A stretch of 64,000 nt of DNA from a bacterium (GCA_035691305.1 DASSJF010000027.1:16670-80669); one strand, 5' to 3'. Counted from the first letter of the stretch, positions 25,496-34,722 are shown. Notes: a model not told the origin generated them from the sequence alone. Numbers and translations are program-made.

Positions 25496-26338
25496 TCAGC
25501 GTCGCTCCGGGAGGTCCGGCCGGACGTAAGTGAAGCCAAATCGACCCTTGACGCAGAGGTTGCCCCGCGTCACGCCGTGGTCCGCCGGCGAAGTGACCCC
25601 GACGATGCGATTGTCCTGCACTTGGAGCGTGACCGCGCACCCAACGCCGCAGTACGGGCAGATCGTCTGCGCCGCGTGCTGCCGCGACTCGTCCCACTCG
25701 CCCCTTCGCCGCATGCGGTGCTCGATGAGCGGCATCAATGCGCCGGTCGGGCAGACGGCGACGCAGTTGCCGCAGAAGACGCAGCGGGAGTCGAGGAGCG
25801 CGGTGTCCGCGCCGGTATCGATGCGCGCCTCGAACCCTCGACCGGCGACCGAGAGCGCGAACGTGAACTGCGCGTCCTCGCCGCAGGCTTCCACGCACTT
25901 GTAGCAGAGGATGCACTTCTCGTACTCCCGCACGTACAGGTCGTTGTCGTCGCGCAGCGGCTCCCGGACCCGGCGCACACCCTCTCCGAACCGTCCGGGG
26001 TCTGCGCCGTACTCCGCGAGATAGGCCCGCAGGCCGGACGCCGTCGATACGTCCACCGATGAGGCCAGCAGTTCCAGCACGACACGCCGCGCCCGCCGCA
26101 CCCGCTCGGTTGCGGTGCGCACTTTCATGCCCGGCTCGACGCGGCGGGAACAGGACGGGATGAGAACGCGGCTGCCCTCGAGCTCCACGACGCACACCCG
26201 GCAGACGTTGACCGGGGTCAGGTTCGGATGGTGGCACAGGGTGGGGGCATCGAGGCCGGCCCGCCGCAGCGCGTCGAGAACGGTCATCCCCTCCTCAGAT
26301 TCGACCGGACGGCCGTCGATCTCGAGGAGCACGCTCAT
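25496..26338 (-). CDS. Formate dehydrogenase alpha, N-terminal Fe-S half as separate subunit
   Basis: 280 aa. Order of domains: plant-type [2Fe-2S] (CHHPNLTPVNVCRVC..CS, residues 35-70), NuoG-type His/Cys region, two [4Fe-4S] clusters (CILCYKCVEAC and CVFCGNCVAVC, residues 145-205) and the molybdopterin-oxidoreductase Fe4S4 motif CPYCGVGC...LCVKGRFG (residues 236-268). It stops just where the Mo-binding part of a normal FdhA begins (YVRPDLPER). The missing catalytic part is the gene at 28065-30056. It overlaps the NuoF-like gene by 4 nt. It should wire electrons between the Mo site and the diaphorase. Confidence 0.92.
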   Translation of the reverse strand: MSVLLEIDGRPVESEEGMTVLDALRRAGLDAPTLCHHPNLTPVNVCRVCVVELEGSRVLIPSCSRRVEPGMKVRTATERVRRARRVVLELLASSVDVSTASGLRAYLAEYGADPGRFGEGVRRVREPLRDDNDLYVREYEKCILCYKCVEACGEDAQFTFALSVAGRGFEARIDTGADTALLDSRCVFCGNCVAVCPTGALMPLIEHRMRRRGEWDESRQHAAQTICPYCGVGCAVTLQVQDNRIVGVTSPADHGVTRGNLCVKGRFGFTYVRPDLPERR

Positions 26339-27561
26339 GCCGGGGGCCCCGGGACAAGCGCGAGCGCGCTCAGCACCGCGCCCGACGCCGTCTGTCCCAG
26401 CCCGCAGATGGAAGCGTCCGTCATGGCCGCGCTGATGTCGCGAAGCAGCGCGGCGTCCCCCGGTCTGCCCTGCCCGGAGGCCAGGCGCTGCACGATCTCG
26501 AGCTGACGCTGCGTGCCCACGCGGCAGGGAACGCACTGGCCGCACGACTCTTCCTGAAAAAAGCGCGCCACGCGCAGCACGCTGTCCCAGAGCGAGGCCG
26601 TTTCGTCGAGCACGATCACGGCGCCGGAGCCGACGGTGCCGCCGGCCGCGCGCAGGTCCTCGAAGGTGAGCGGCACGTCGAGCCGGTCCGGCCCGAAGAA
26701 CGTGCCGGCCGCCCCGCCGCACAGGACGGCCTGGAGGCGCCGCCCGCGCCATACGCCGCCGGCGAGGGCCAGCAGCTCGCGAAGCGTCGTGCCGAACGGG
26801 ACTTCGTACAGTCCGGGGCGTTCGACGTGCCCGCTGAGGCAGAAAAGCTTCGTCCCGCTCGACCTGTCGGTCCCGTACCGACGAAAGCCCGCCGCGCCCT
26901 CCCGCAGCAACAGAGGCACGTTGCAGAGCGTCTCCACGTTGTTGACCAGTGTCGGGTCGCCGAAGAGTCCGGCCTCCGTAGGGAAGGGCGGCTTGTTGCG
27001 GGGCTCGCCGCGCCGCCCTTCGACCGAGTTGAAAAGCGCCGTCTCCTCACCGCAAACGTAGGCGCCGGCTCCGCGGAAGACGCGAATGCGAAAGGCCCGG
27101 CCTGAGCCGGCCGCGTCCTCGCCGAGCAGCCCCGCGTCCTCGGCGGTCTTGATCGCCTGCCCCAGCCGGTCCGCCGCCAGGCGGTACTCTCCGCGAACGT
27201 AGACCAGGCCGTCCTCCGACCCGACGGTCAGCCCGGCAATCGCCATCGCCTCGATGACCGCGAAGGGGTCCTCCTCCAGCAGCACCCGGTCCTTGAACGT
27301 ACCGGGCTCGCTCTCGTCCGCGTTGCACACGACGCGCCGCCGTCCGGACGCGCCCGCCACGGCGCGCCACTTCCGCCCGGCCGGGAAGGCGGCGCCGCCG
27401 CGGCCCACAAGACGCGAGGCGTCCAATTCGGAGAGCACCCACTCCGCGCCGCGCTCGACGGCCAGACGTAGAGCCCTGCAGCCGTCGGCCCGACGATAGT
27501 CGTCCAGGCTCAGCGGGTCGGCGCGACCGACCCGTGCGAGAAGCCGCCTGGTCTCAGGCAC
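26335..27561 (-). CDS. NuoF-like diaphorase subunit of formate dehydrogenase (FdsB type)
   Basis: 408 aa from a GTG 8 nt inside the end of the NuoE-like gene. The NADH/FMN sites are seen as GRGGAAFPAGRKW (about residue 50) and CNADESEPGTFKDR, VYVRGEYRLAADRL and GAGAYVCGEETALFNSVEG; the SLBB region follows; the [4Fe-4S] ligands are ESCGQCVPCRVG with a fourth Cys in SICGLGQ. It passes electrons from formate oxidation to NAD+. Short for a full FdsB (~520 aa) since the thioredoxin-like N-terminal domain found in some homologues is absent. Confidence 0.94.
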   Translation of the reverse strand: MPETRRLLARVGRADPLSLDDYRRADGCRALRLAVERGAEWVLSELDASRLVGRGGAAFPAGRKWRAVAGASGRRRVVCNADESEPGTFKDRVLLEEDPFAVIEAMAIAGLTVGSEDGLVYVRGEYRLAADRLGQAIKTAEDAGLLGEDAAGSGRAFRIRVFRGAGAYVCGEETALFNSVEGRRGEPRNKPPFPTEAGLFGDPTLVNNVETLCNVPLLLREGAAGFRRYGTDRSSGTKLFCLSGHVERPGLYEVPFGTTLRELLALAGGVWRGRRLQAVLCGGAAGTFFGPDRLDVPLTFEDLRAAGGTVGSGAVIVLDETASLWDSVLRVARFFQEESCGQCVPCRVGTQRQLEIVQRLASGQGRPGDAALLRDISAAMTDASICGLGQTASGAVLSALALVPGPPA

Positions 27562-28102
27562 GGCCCGCGGACTCCGCCGCGGAGGCGATGACGCGCTCCG
27601 GGGTGGCCTTTCTCTGCAGACGGCCGGCGACGGCGGCAACCGGCGCGTGATCGCACTGACCGAGGCACGGCACGGTTTCCCAGTCGACCGGCGTAGCCCG
27701 CCCGCCGGCCGCCGCGTTCTGCCCCGCGCTCCCGTGGGCCCCGCCGGTGAAGCGCCGAGGCGCACCGTAGCGCGCCTCCAGAGCCTGAACGAGCGACCCC
27801 GCTCCGCGGAGGCGGCACGGCACGTCGTCGCAGACGTGGACGACAACGCCGCGGGGCGGCTCGAAGCGGAACAGGGCATAGAACGTGGCGACCCCCCACA
27901 CGTCCGGGAACGGAAGATGCATCCGCTCCGCGAGGTGGCGGAGCGCGCCCGTCGGGAGCCATCCCAGATCTTCCTGAAGCGCCTGGAGCAGCGGCAGCAT
28001 ATCCGAACGCCGCGGTTCTGCGCCGAGCGCGGCGAGCGCGCGCTCGACCGCCGCCGCCTCGCGGTCAGAGGCCGAGAACGCCGGGTTGGGCTCGATCGGC
28101 AT
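27554..28102 (-). CDS. NuoE-like [2Fe-2S] subunit of formate dehydrogenase (FdsG type)
   Basis: 182 aa. N-terminal helical part LLPLLQALQEDLGWLPTGALRHLAERM and FPDVWGVATFYALF, then a thioredoxin-like [2Fe-2S] site with ligands in CDDVPCRLRGA and VPCLGQCDHAP. An insertion of about 15 residues rich in Gly/Ala (GGAHGSAGQNAAAGG) lies between the Cys pairs. Overlaps the end of the catalytic gene by 38 nt and the start of the NuoF-like gene by 8 nt. Confidence 0.93.
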   Translation of the reverse strand: MPIEPNPAFSASDREAAAVERALAALGAEPRRSDMLPLLQALQEDLGWLPTGALRHLAERMHLPFPDVWGVATFYALFRFEPPRGVVVHVCDDVPCRLRGAGSLVQALEARYGAPRRFTGGAHGSAGQNAAAGGRATPVDWETVPCLGQCDHAPVAAVAGRLQRKATPERVIASAAESAGRA

Positions 28103-30056
28103 GAGCGGCCGCCTCCTGTCCCACCTGTTCCTGGCTCCACGTGCCGCGCGGCGCCACGCGCTCAACGGCGACCGCCGTCGCCTTGAACTCGGCCGTACCC
28201 GACTTCGGGTCCCAGGCGTCGATCGTCAGCAGATTTGTCGGCACGAGCTCCGGGTGGTGCAGCGTCATGAAGCAGAGTCCCGGCGCCAGCGTCGCGTCGA
28301 GCGTCGCCGGCGCCAACAGCGCCGCGCGCCGGGACCGCACGCGGACGAGGTCGCCTTCTTCGATGGCGAGCCGCCGCGCGTCCGCAGGCCACATGTGCAC
28401 AAATTCCATCTGCGGCCGGGGCGCCGCGTAGCCGCGCGACTGCGTGCCCGTGTTGAAGAACTCGAGCCGCCGTCCCGTCGTCAGCGTGAACGGATAGGTT
28501 TCGTCGGGCGGCTCCACCGGCGGCGCCCACTCAACCGGCATGAACGGCGCCCGCGGGCCCTCGACCGGCCGCCGCCAGAGGCGGTCGTGCAGGAACGCGC
28601 TGCCGGGATGCGCCTCGTCGGGACACGGCCACTGCAGGCCCCCGCACTCGGCGAGCCTCCGATACGACATCCCGCGGTGCCGCGGGGACAGACGCCGCAC
28701 TTCGTTCCACACGTCCTCGGCGCAAGTGTAGCCCCACTCGTGGCCCATGCGGCGAGCCAAGTCTTGAAGAATGAAGATGTCGTCACGCGCCTCGCCGGGC
28801 GGGTCTAGCGCCTTGCGCATGAGCTGCACCCGCCGCTCGGAACTCGTCACCGTCCCGTCGCACTCGCACCACGACAGGGCCGACGGCAGGACGACGTCGG
28901 CGATCTCGGCCGTCTGGTTGAGGGCGATATCTTGTAAGACGACGAACTCCAGCCCTTCCATCAGTGCGCGGCAGCGGGCTTGGTTCGCCTCGGACATGAG
29001 CGGGTTCTCGCCGATGATGTACGCCGCGCGGATCTCACCCCGCTCCATGCCCTCGAACATCAGGCTCTGATGCCGTCCGCGCTTCGACGGCAGCGCCACA
29101 CCCCAGGCGGTTTCGTAGGGCGCTCGCTGCGCCGGATCCTCGACGTCCGCGCCGCCCGGCAGACGGTTGGGGATCGCGCCCATGTCGCCCCCGCCCTGCA
29201 CGTTGTTCTGGCCGCGCAGGGGATCGAGGCCGGAACCGTACCGGCCGACGTGGCCGGTGAGGTTGGCCAGATTGCAGAGCGCATAGACTCCGTCCGTCGC
29301 GTTGTGGTGCTCGGTGATCCCCAGCGTCCAGCAGATGATCGCCCGCCGGGCCGCCGCGTACATCCGCGCCGCGTCGCGGATCGCCGTCGCCGGTACGCCG
29401 CTCACCCGCTCGGCGAACTCCGGCGTATAGGCCGCCGCGTGCCGGCGGTACGCGTCGAGCCCGCTCGTCGCCTGTTCGGTGAATTCCCGGTGCTCCAGCC
29501 CCGCGTCGAGGATCACGTGCCCCATGGCGTTGGCGAGCGCGATGTCGGCGCCCACCCGCAGCTGCAGATGAAGGTGCGCGAGCTGCGCCGTCGGTGTGCG
29601 CCGCGGATCGACGACGACGAGCCGTGCCCCGTTGCGTAAGCCCCGCAGCATGTGGTGGAACATGATGGGATGCGTCTCCCGCGGATTGGCGCCCCACAGG
29701 AACAGAAGGTCCGTATGCTCCATCTCTTCGTAGGACGTCGTCCCGCCGCCCGCGCCGTAGACCGTCTCCAGACCGGAGACGCTGGGAGCGTGTCAGGTGC
29801 GGTTGCAGCTGTCGATGTTGTTGGTGCCGATCACCGTGCGCATGAATTTCTGCGCGGCGAAGTTCAGTTCGTTCGACGCCTTGGAGCAGCTGAAGCAGCA
29901 GAAGGCGTCGGGTCCCGCGGCGCCGCGGATCTCCCCGAAGCGCCGCGCGATGAGCGCCAGCGCCTCGTCCCAGCTCACCCGCTCCAGCCCGCGGGACCCG
30001 CGGACGAGCGGATATTCCAGCCGCGCCAGGGGACGCGCATAGCCCCGCTTACTCAT
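28065..30056 (-). CDS. fdhA: Formate dehydrogenase catalytic subunit, selenocysteine-containing, lacking N-terminal Fe4S4 domain
   Basis: 663 aa if the in-frame TGA at 29793-29795 is read as selenocysteine (residue 88). The context DSCNRT-U-HAPSVSGLETVYGAG is the FDH active site with the invariant following His. Downstream come GANPRETHPIMFHHML, the LRGQNNVQGGGDMGAIPN block, DVVLPSALSWCECDGT and the C-terminal Mo-guanine-dinucleotide cap (YPFTLTTGRRLEFFNTGTQSRG). It starts directly at PLVRGSRGLERVSWDEAL, without the Cys-rich Fe4S4 domain, which is encoded at 25496-26338. ATG overlaps the hydrolase stop by 8 nt. Oxidises formate to CO2, or the reverse. Confidence 0.93.
29763..29795 (-). promoter_or_regulatory. 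UGA selenocysteine codon with bacterial SECIS hairpin
   Basis: 18 nt after the TGA comes the apical loop GGTCT, held by a perfect 7-bp stem CGTCTCC/GGAGACG. The loop and the 18-nt distance equal those in the E. coli fdhF SECIS as I recall it. Requires SelB and tRNA-Sec, not found in this window. Confidence 0.88.
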
Positions 30057-31296
30057 TGAAACGGCCTCCTCCCGCCGGGAAAACGGTCTCTGCGCGACGG
30101 TTCGGCGGCACGCCGAACACGTCCTCGAGCCAGTCCCACATGCAGGCGACGGCGATGCTCGTGTTGTCGACCTGGCAGTGGTGGTAGCCGCCCTCCTCCC
30201 GCGTGAACACCCTGAACGTTTTCCGCCGGGAGCCGATCGCGTCGAAGCACCGCCGGGCCGTGGCGAGCGGGATCTGCGAATCGCCCTCGCCGTGCAGCAG
30301 TAGAAAAGGGCACGCGATCTTCTGCGCCACGCCCTCGAGGCGGAACGGCTCGAGGCGCGCGAGCGCCTGTTCCGGCGTCCGCACGCCGAAGATCCACAAC
30401 AGATGCTCCCACGGAACGGACAGCGGCGGGGCGTCGCCCCGCTCCAGCCGCTCGAGGCGCTCCTTCCACACGGCGTGGTAGTCCCACTGCGCGCCCCAGG
30501 CGATACACGCCGCGAAGCGCGGCTCGAAGGCCGCCGCGCGCGGCGCATAGTAGCCGCCGAGACTGATCGCCATGACCCCGACGCGCGCCGGGTCGATTTC
30601 CTCGCGGCCCGCGAGGTACTCGTAGGCCGGAGTCGCGTAGCGTTCGGTTTCGTGGTGCAGCGGAAGATGGCGGAACCGGATCGTCTCGCCGTTGCCGGGG
30701 CCGTCGACGATCAAGCAGGCGATGCCGCGCCCGGCGAGATCGGAGATGCCTTTGAAGTACTGAATTTCCTTGGTGATGTCGAACCCGTCGAAGAACACCA
30801 TCGCGGGCGACCGCATCACACCCGCACCGCGTGGGGCCGCGTGGACGAAAAGCGCGGGCAGCGTCGTCCCCTCGTACGGCACCTCGACCGGCTCGATCCG
30901 CGGCCGCCGCGCCATCGCGGCGGCATCGCGAAAGCAGTCCACGCCCCGGCGATAGACTGCGAGTCCCGCGGCGGTCTTGGGCTGGAGAAAACGTTCGCCG
31001 ATATGGTAGTAGTGCGCGGCCCGAAAGAGATCGGCCGCGGCGCCGGCCTCGTGACCGCGCCTTACGCGTTCCCGACCGGCCCGTTCCACCGCCTCCGCGG
31101 TGCGGGTCCACTCCTCGAACCAGGCGCCGTCGTCGCCGGCACGGCCGCAGAGGCGCAGGCCGGTCCGGTGCACCTCGTCGAGTTCGGCCCCGCCCCACGG
31201 CGCCGAGCCGAGTGCGTGCAGCATCCCGTGCGACCACCGGTAGTGGCCCGGGAAGTACATGAACGCCGGGTCCCGCGCGGCCTCCTCCCGGCCCAT
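30049..31296 (-). CDS. Alpha/beta hydrolase (DUF1100/FrsA or dihydropseudooxynicotine-hydrolase type)
   Basis: 415 aa: an N-terminal helical cap (residues 1-130), strand VEVPYEGTTLPALFVH, oxyanion area PAMVFFDGFDITKE, the nucleophile Ser in VMAISLGGYYAPRAAA (about residue 245), Asp in LLLHGEGDSQIP and a late His in GGYHHCQVDN. These proteins cleave C-C, ester or amide bonds in small molecules. First of the cluster to overlap the formate dehydrogenase gene, so it may release formate or a precursor (inference). Confidence 0.88.
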   Translation of the reverse strand: MGREEAARDPAFMYFPGHYRWSHGMLHALGSAPWGGAELDEVHRTGLRLCGRAGDDGAWFEEWTRTAEAVERAGRERVRRGHEAGAAADLFRAAHYYHIGERFLQPKTAAGLAVYRRGVDCFRDAAAMARRPRIEPVEVPYEGTTLPALFVHAAPRGAGVMRSPAMVFFDGFDITKEIQYFKGISDLAGRGIACLIVDGPGNGETIRFRHLPLHHETERYATPAYEYLAGREEIDPARVGVMAISLGGYYAPRAAAFEPRFAACIAWGAQWDYHAVWKERLERLERGDAPPLSVPWEHLLWIFGVRTPEQALARLEPFRLEGVAQKIACPFLLLHGEGDSQIPLATARRCFDAIGSRRKTFRVFTREEGGYHHCQVDNTSIAVACMWDWLEDVFGVPPNRRAETVFPAGGGRFNE

Positions 31297-31327
31297 CGAC
31301 GGCGCCGGCCCTACGGGTACGCCATCG

Positions 31328-32560
31328 CTACGGATGGGCGGGCGGGAAGTCCCGCGTGTACACCGGCTTCTTCAAGTATTCCGTCGGATTGTACGTCCAG
31401 AACTGCGAGACGTTGGGATACGTGAAGATCACGGTGTTCTGCGGCTCGCCGTTGTTGATGTCCACCCGGCGGATATACACGTTCTGGATCGGCGCGCCGT
31501 ACGCGTCGAAACGCAGCGGTCCGCGCGGCGCGTCTGGCAGCGCCACCTTCCGCATCGCGGCCACGAACGCCGCGCGATCTTCGATCCTGCCCCCGATCGC
31601 GGCGAGCGCCTTCAGAATCACCTGCATCCCGGTGTAGCAGGCTTCCGAGTAGTACGACGGCACGCGGTTGTAGGCGCGGACGTAGGCGCGCACGAACGCG
31701 CGGTTCTGCTCCGTGTTGAGCGCCGCGCTGTAGTGCAGCGGCGTGATGATCCCCTTCGCCAGATCGTTCTCCTGGAAGAGAATGTGCTCGTCGGTCAGCG
31801 TGCCGTTGCCGATCAGCGGGATGCGGCCCATCAGGCCGAACGCGCGGTACTGCTGCAGGAACCGCAGCGCGTCGTTACCGCTGAAGGTCGCGTACACCGC
31901 GTCCACATTCTGGATCCGGCCGAGGTACGGGCTGTAGTCGGGCGCGCCGATGGGCGGCCACAGGTGCGTGACGACGCGGCCGCCGTTCTGTTCGAACGTG
32001 TCCTGGAAGCCTTCCACCGTCTCCCAGCCAAACGCGAAATCGTAGGCGATCGTCGCGATGCGCTTGTAGTGCAGCGTCTTGGCGGCGTACTCGCCGAACG
32101 GGTGGTTCGGCTGGCTGCTCGTCCACCCGGTGCGGACGACCCAAGGCGAAGTCTTCCGCTGCGTCAGGTCGTCGGACGACACGACCGGGAACAACGCCGG
32201 AATTTTCTGCTCGTCGACGTAGTCGCGCAGCACGTAGCCGGAGCTCGCGGCGAGCGGTCCCGTGATCACATCCACGTTGTCGAGCTCAACGAGTTTGCGC
32301 GCCTTCGTGAGTGACGGACCGGGCAGCCCCTGGTCGTCCTCGACGATCAGCTCGATCGACCGGCCGGCAGCCTTGTTCCCCGCCTCCTTGAGGGCCAGTT
32401 CGAAGCCGTTGATCATGTCGCGGCCGTTGGGCGCGAAGACGCCGGATTCGGCGGTCACGAGCCCGACCTTGATCGGTCCCGGCGCGGCGAGCGTGACACC
32501 GCCGCCGGCGAGCGCGGCGGTCACTCCGGTCACGAAGAGCGCGAGCAGCCAGCGTTTCAT
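31328..32560 (-). CDS. Branched-chain amino acid-type ABC substrate-binding protein (LivJ/Peripla_BP_6)
   Basis: 410 aa. Signal peptide residues 1-26 (WLLALFVTGVTAALAGGGVTLAA). Family features: IKVGLVTAESGVFAPNGRDMINGFELALKEAG, VIDGPLAAS-like VITGPLAASSGYVLRDYVD, GWETVEGFQDTFEQNGG. AAGGGGGG precedes the ATG. It lies 31 nt upstream of the hydrolase, likely same operon; no permease or ATPase partners are adjacent, so it probably serves a transporter encoded elsewhere or a sensory role. Confidence 0.92.
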   Translation of the reverse strand: MKRWLLALFVTGVTAALAGGGVTLAAPGPIKVGLVTAESGVFAPNGRDMINGFELALKEAGNKAAGRSIELIVEDDQGLPGPSLTKARKLVELDNVDVITGPLAASSGYVLRDYVDEQKIPALFPVVSSDDLTQRKTSPWVVRTGWTSSQPNHPFGEYAAKTLHYKRIATIAYDFAFGWETVEGFQDTFEQNGGRVVTHLWPPIGAPDYSPYLGRIQNVDAVYATFSGNDALRFLQQYRAFGLMGRIPLIGNGTLTDEHILFQENDLAKGIITPLHYSAALNTEQNRAFVRAYVRAYNRVPSYYSEACYTGMQVILKALAAIGGRIEDRAAFVAAMRKVALPDAPRGPLRFDAYGAPIQNVYIRRVDINNGEPQNTVIFTYPNVSQFWTYNPTEYLKKPVYTRDFPPAHP

Positions 32561-32640
32561 CTGAGGCCCCCCTTCGCGTGCTCCGGCGCGGCAGGCGCCT
32601 ACGTCGTGAAGATAGGTTGCCACCGCCGCCGCCAATTCCT

Positions 32641-32720
32641 GCAGGAGCCGCGAATGCGGCGGAGGTCCCGCACAGACGGGGCAGGAGCCGCGAATGCGGC
32701 GGAGGTCCCGCACAGACGGG
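32641..32720. repeat. Perfect 40-bp tandem duplication
   Basis: Two identical 40-nt units, 32641-32680 and 32681-32720, beginning GCAGGAGCCGCGAATGCGGC, followed by a 10-nt partial third copy. Each contains the inverted pair CCGC/GCGG. It sits in the region upstream of the LivJ-type gene start and of the SYLF gene. Confidence 0.9.
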
Positions 32721-32856
32721 GCAGGTGCCGGGGTGGCCCGGCTGCGAAATGCAGTCTAATCGTCCTTTCCGGGTACAAATAACCAGCGCGGGTCAGCTAA
32801 CGGCAGGTACGTGATCCGCGGCCGGAGCGCCCTCCGGCTTGGAGGAGGCTGAGAGT

Positions 32857-33411
32857 ATGCGTTCACGCGGGATCGTCCTGGTCGTCCTTTCGCTGCTGCT
32901 GCTCGGCACGCTCGTCATGCCCCCGGTCTCGTCGGCAAGGACGGCGGCCGAAATCAACGCCAGCGTCGACTCGGCGCTCGGCCGGTTCTATTCGGAGGTG
33001 AAGGGCAGCCGCGAATTCGTGGCGCGGTCCAAGGCCGTGCTGGTGATTCCCAACGTGGTCAAGGTTGCCTTCGTGATCGGCGGGCAGTACGGCGAGGGAG
33101 CGCTACGCGAAGGACCCCGGACGTTCGGCTACTACAGCATCACCGGCGGCTCGTGGGGGGCCTCCATCGGCATTCAGAAGAAGGACCTGATCCTCGTGTT
33201 CCGCGACGGTGCGGCCCTCCGGCACTTCGAGAGCTCTTCGGGCTGGCAAGTCGGCGTGGACGGCGCGGTGACGCTCATCAACGTCGGCGTGGGCGCCGAC
33301 CTCAGCACGATGCAGATCAACCAGCCAATCGTCGCATTCGTCGTCGGTCAAAAGGGCCTGATGTTCGACGTCTCGCTCCAGGGCGCCAAGATCAGCCGGA
33401 TCAAACGCTAG
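32857..33411 (+). CDS. Secreted SYLF-domain (YSC84/DUF500) lipid-binding-like protein
   Basis: 184 aa. Signal peptide residues 1-26 (GIVLVVLSLLLLGTLVMPPVSSA). SYLF features: FYSEVKGSREFVARSKAVLVIPNVVKVAFVIGGQYGEG, YYSITGGSWGASIGIQKKDLILVF and INQPIVAFVVGQKGLMFDVSL. Bacterial members are thought to bind lipids at the envelope. GGAGGAGG lies 11 nt before the ATG at 32857. Single-gene unit. Confidence 0.92.
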   Translation: MRSRGIVLVVLSLLLLGTLVMPPVSSARTAAEINASVDSALGRFYSEVKGSREFVARSKAVLVIPNVVKVAFVIGGQYGEGALREGPRTFGYYSITGGSWGASIGIQKKDLILVFRDGAALRHFESSSGWQVGVDGAVTLINVGVGADLSTMQINQPIVAFVVGQKGLMFDVSLQGAKISRIKR

Positions 33412-33424
33412 CCCGCGCCGGGCC

Positions 33425-34636
33425 TCAGCCTCCCTCCGCGGCCTCGCAGAGACCAAGCGCCGTGTGCGCGTAGATGCGCGCCGCGGCGTGGAGCGCGTCG
33501 AGCGGGACGTGCTCCTCGTCGGCGTGCGCGAGCGCGAGGTCGCCGGGCCCGAAGACCACCGACGGCGTGCCCGCGGCCTGGAGCACCGCCGCGTCCGTGA
33601 ACGCCTGGAACCGCCCGACCGCCGCGGAGCGTCCCGTGATCGCTTCGATTGACTCGCGGAGCGTGCGGTTGAGCGGGTGATCCGCGGGCAAATCGAGCGG
33701 CGGACGCGGTACGGCGTCGAAGGCCGGGTCGGGCACGACCTCCGCCTGCCCTGCGCCGATGCTCGCGCCGATGACGGCGTCCAAATCGGCCCGAATTCGC
33801 TCCGGCGAATCTCCCGGCACGTAACGCTTCGCAAAGTTGAACCGGCACTCGTCGGGCACGACGTTCGTCGCAATCCCGCCGCGGATCGTGCCGATGTTGA
33901 CGCTCGGCCCGCCGAGCACGGCGTGCCGCTGCCCTTTCCACAACTCCGGCAGCCGTTCGTCGAGGGCCGTGATCAGCCGCGCCGCCCGCACGATCGCGTT
34001 GAGGCCGAGTTCGGGAGTGCTGCCGTGCGCCGCGCGGCCGCGCACCACCACGTCGCACCGGTACACACCGCGGTGCGCGGGAATGACGGCAAGACCGCTC
34101 GGCTCGCCGACGATCGCCAGGTCCGCGGGCGGGCCGTCGCGTCCGAGCGCGGCCGTGCCGAGGTTGCCGTTCTCTTCGGCGACTACCGCGGCGAGCGTCA
34201 CCGCCCGCGGCGGCCGGACGCCCGCCCGCCGCAGCGCCGCGAACGCAACCGTCATCGCCGCAACCGCGCCCTTCATATCGACCGCGCCGCGTCCCCACAG
34301 TTTCCCGTCGTGGATCTCCGCGGCAAACGGCGGATACCGCATCGACCCCGACGGCGGAACCGTGTCCATGTGGCCGTTCAGCATGAGCAGCGGCCGGCCC
34401 GCGGCCCGGCCGGGAAGCGTCGCGATCAGGTTCTCGCGGCCGTCCATCACCGGCCGGCGTGTCGCGGAGATGCCTTCCAGGCGTAGAAAGTCCTCGAGCA
34501 CCCGCGCCACGCCGGATTCCCAGCCCTCGTCGCCGCGGTAGCTCGGCACCGCGACCATACGGCGCGTCAGCTCGACGATCTCGCCGGCCGAAATCGCGGC
34601 GTCGACCGCTTCCCACCCCGTGCGCCCGCGGCTCAT
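33425..34636 (-). CDS. M20-family deacylase (ArgE/DapE type)
   Basis: 403 aa with intact ligands: LNGHMDTVPPSG (His-x-Asp), WGRGAVDMKGAVAAM (bridging Asp), AVVAEENGNLG (Glu pair) and FTDAAVLQAAGTPSVVFGPGD with HADEEHVP (last His). Residues about 185-295 form the dimerisation domain. Likely removes acyl or succinyl groups from an amino acid or peptide. Unlike the M20 homologue at 8101-9570, its metal site looks complete. Start at 34636 follows GGGAGGAG. Confidence 0.93.
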   Translation of the reverse strand: MSRGRTGWEAVDAAISAGEIVELTRRMVAVPSYRGDEGWESGVARVLEDFLRLEGISATRRPVMDGRENLIATLPGRAAGRPLLMLNGHMDTVPPSGSMRYPPFAAEIHDGKLWGRGAVDMKGAVAAMTVAFAALRRAGVRPPRAVTLAAVVAEENGNLGTAALGRDGPPADLAIVGEPSGLAVIPAHRGVYRCDVVVRGRAAHGSTPELGLNAIVRAARLITALDERLPELWKGQRHAVLGGPSVNIGTIRGGIATNVVPDECRFNFAKRYVPGDSPERIRADLDAVIGASIGAGQAEVVPDPAFDAVPRPPLDLPADHPLNRTLRESIEAITGRSAAVGRFQAFTDAAVLQAAGTPSVVFGPGDLALAHADEEHVPLDALHAAARIYAHTALGLCEAAEGG

Positions 34637-34722
34637 CCGGCCCTCATCTCCTCCCCTCTTACAGTCCGCCGCCGTCGACGGCGCGACGCTCAGGCACGGC
34701 GAGGACAACACGGTGCATTTGA

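Noticed and set aside
28065..29723. Separate formate dehydrogenase starting at 29723, with an unrelated short ORF ending at 29793
   Set aside because: The TGA at 29793-29795 is flanked on both sides by continuous FdhA sequence and followed by a SECIS hairpin; it is one selenoprotein gene.
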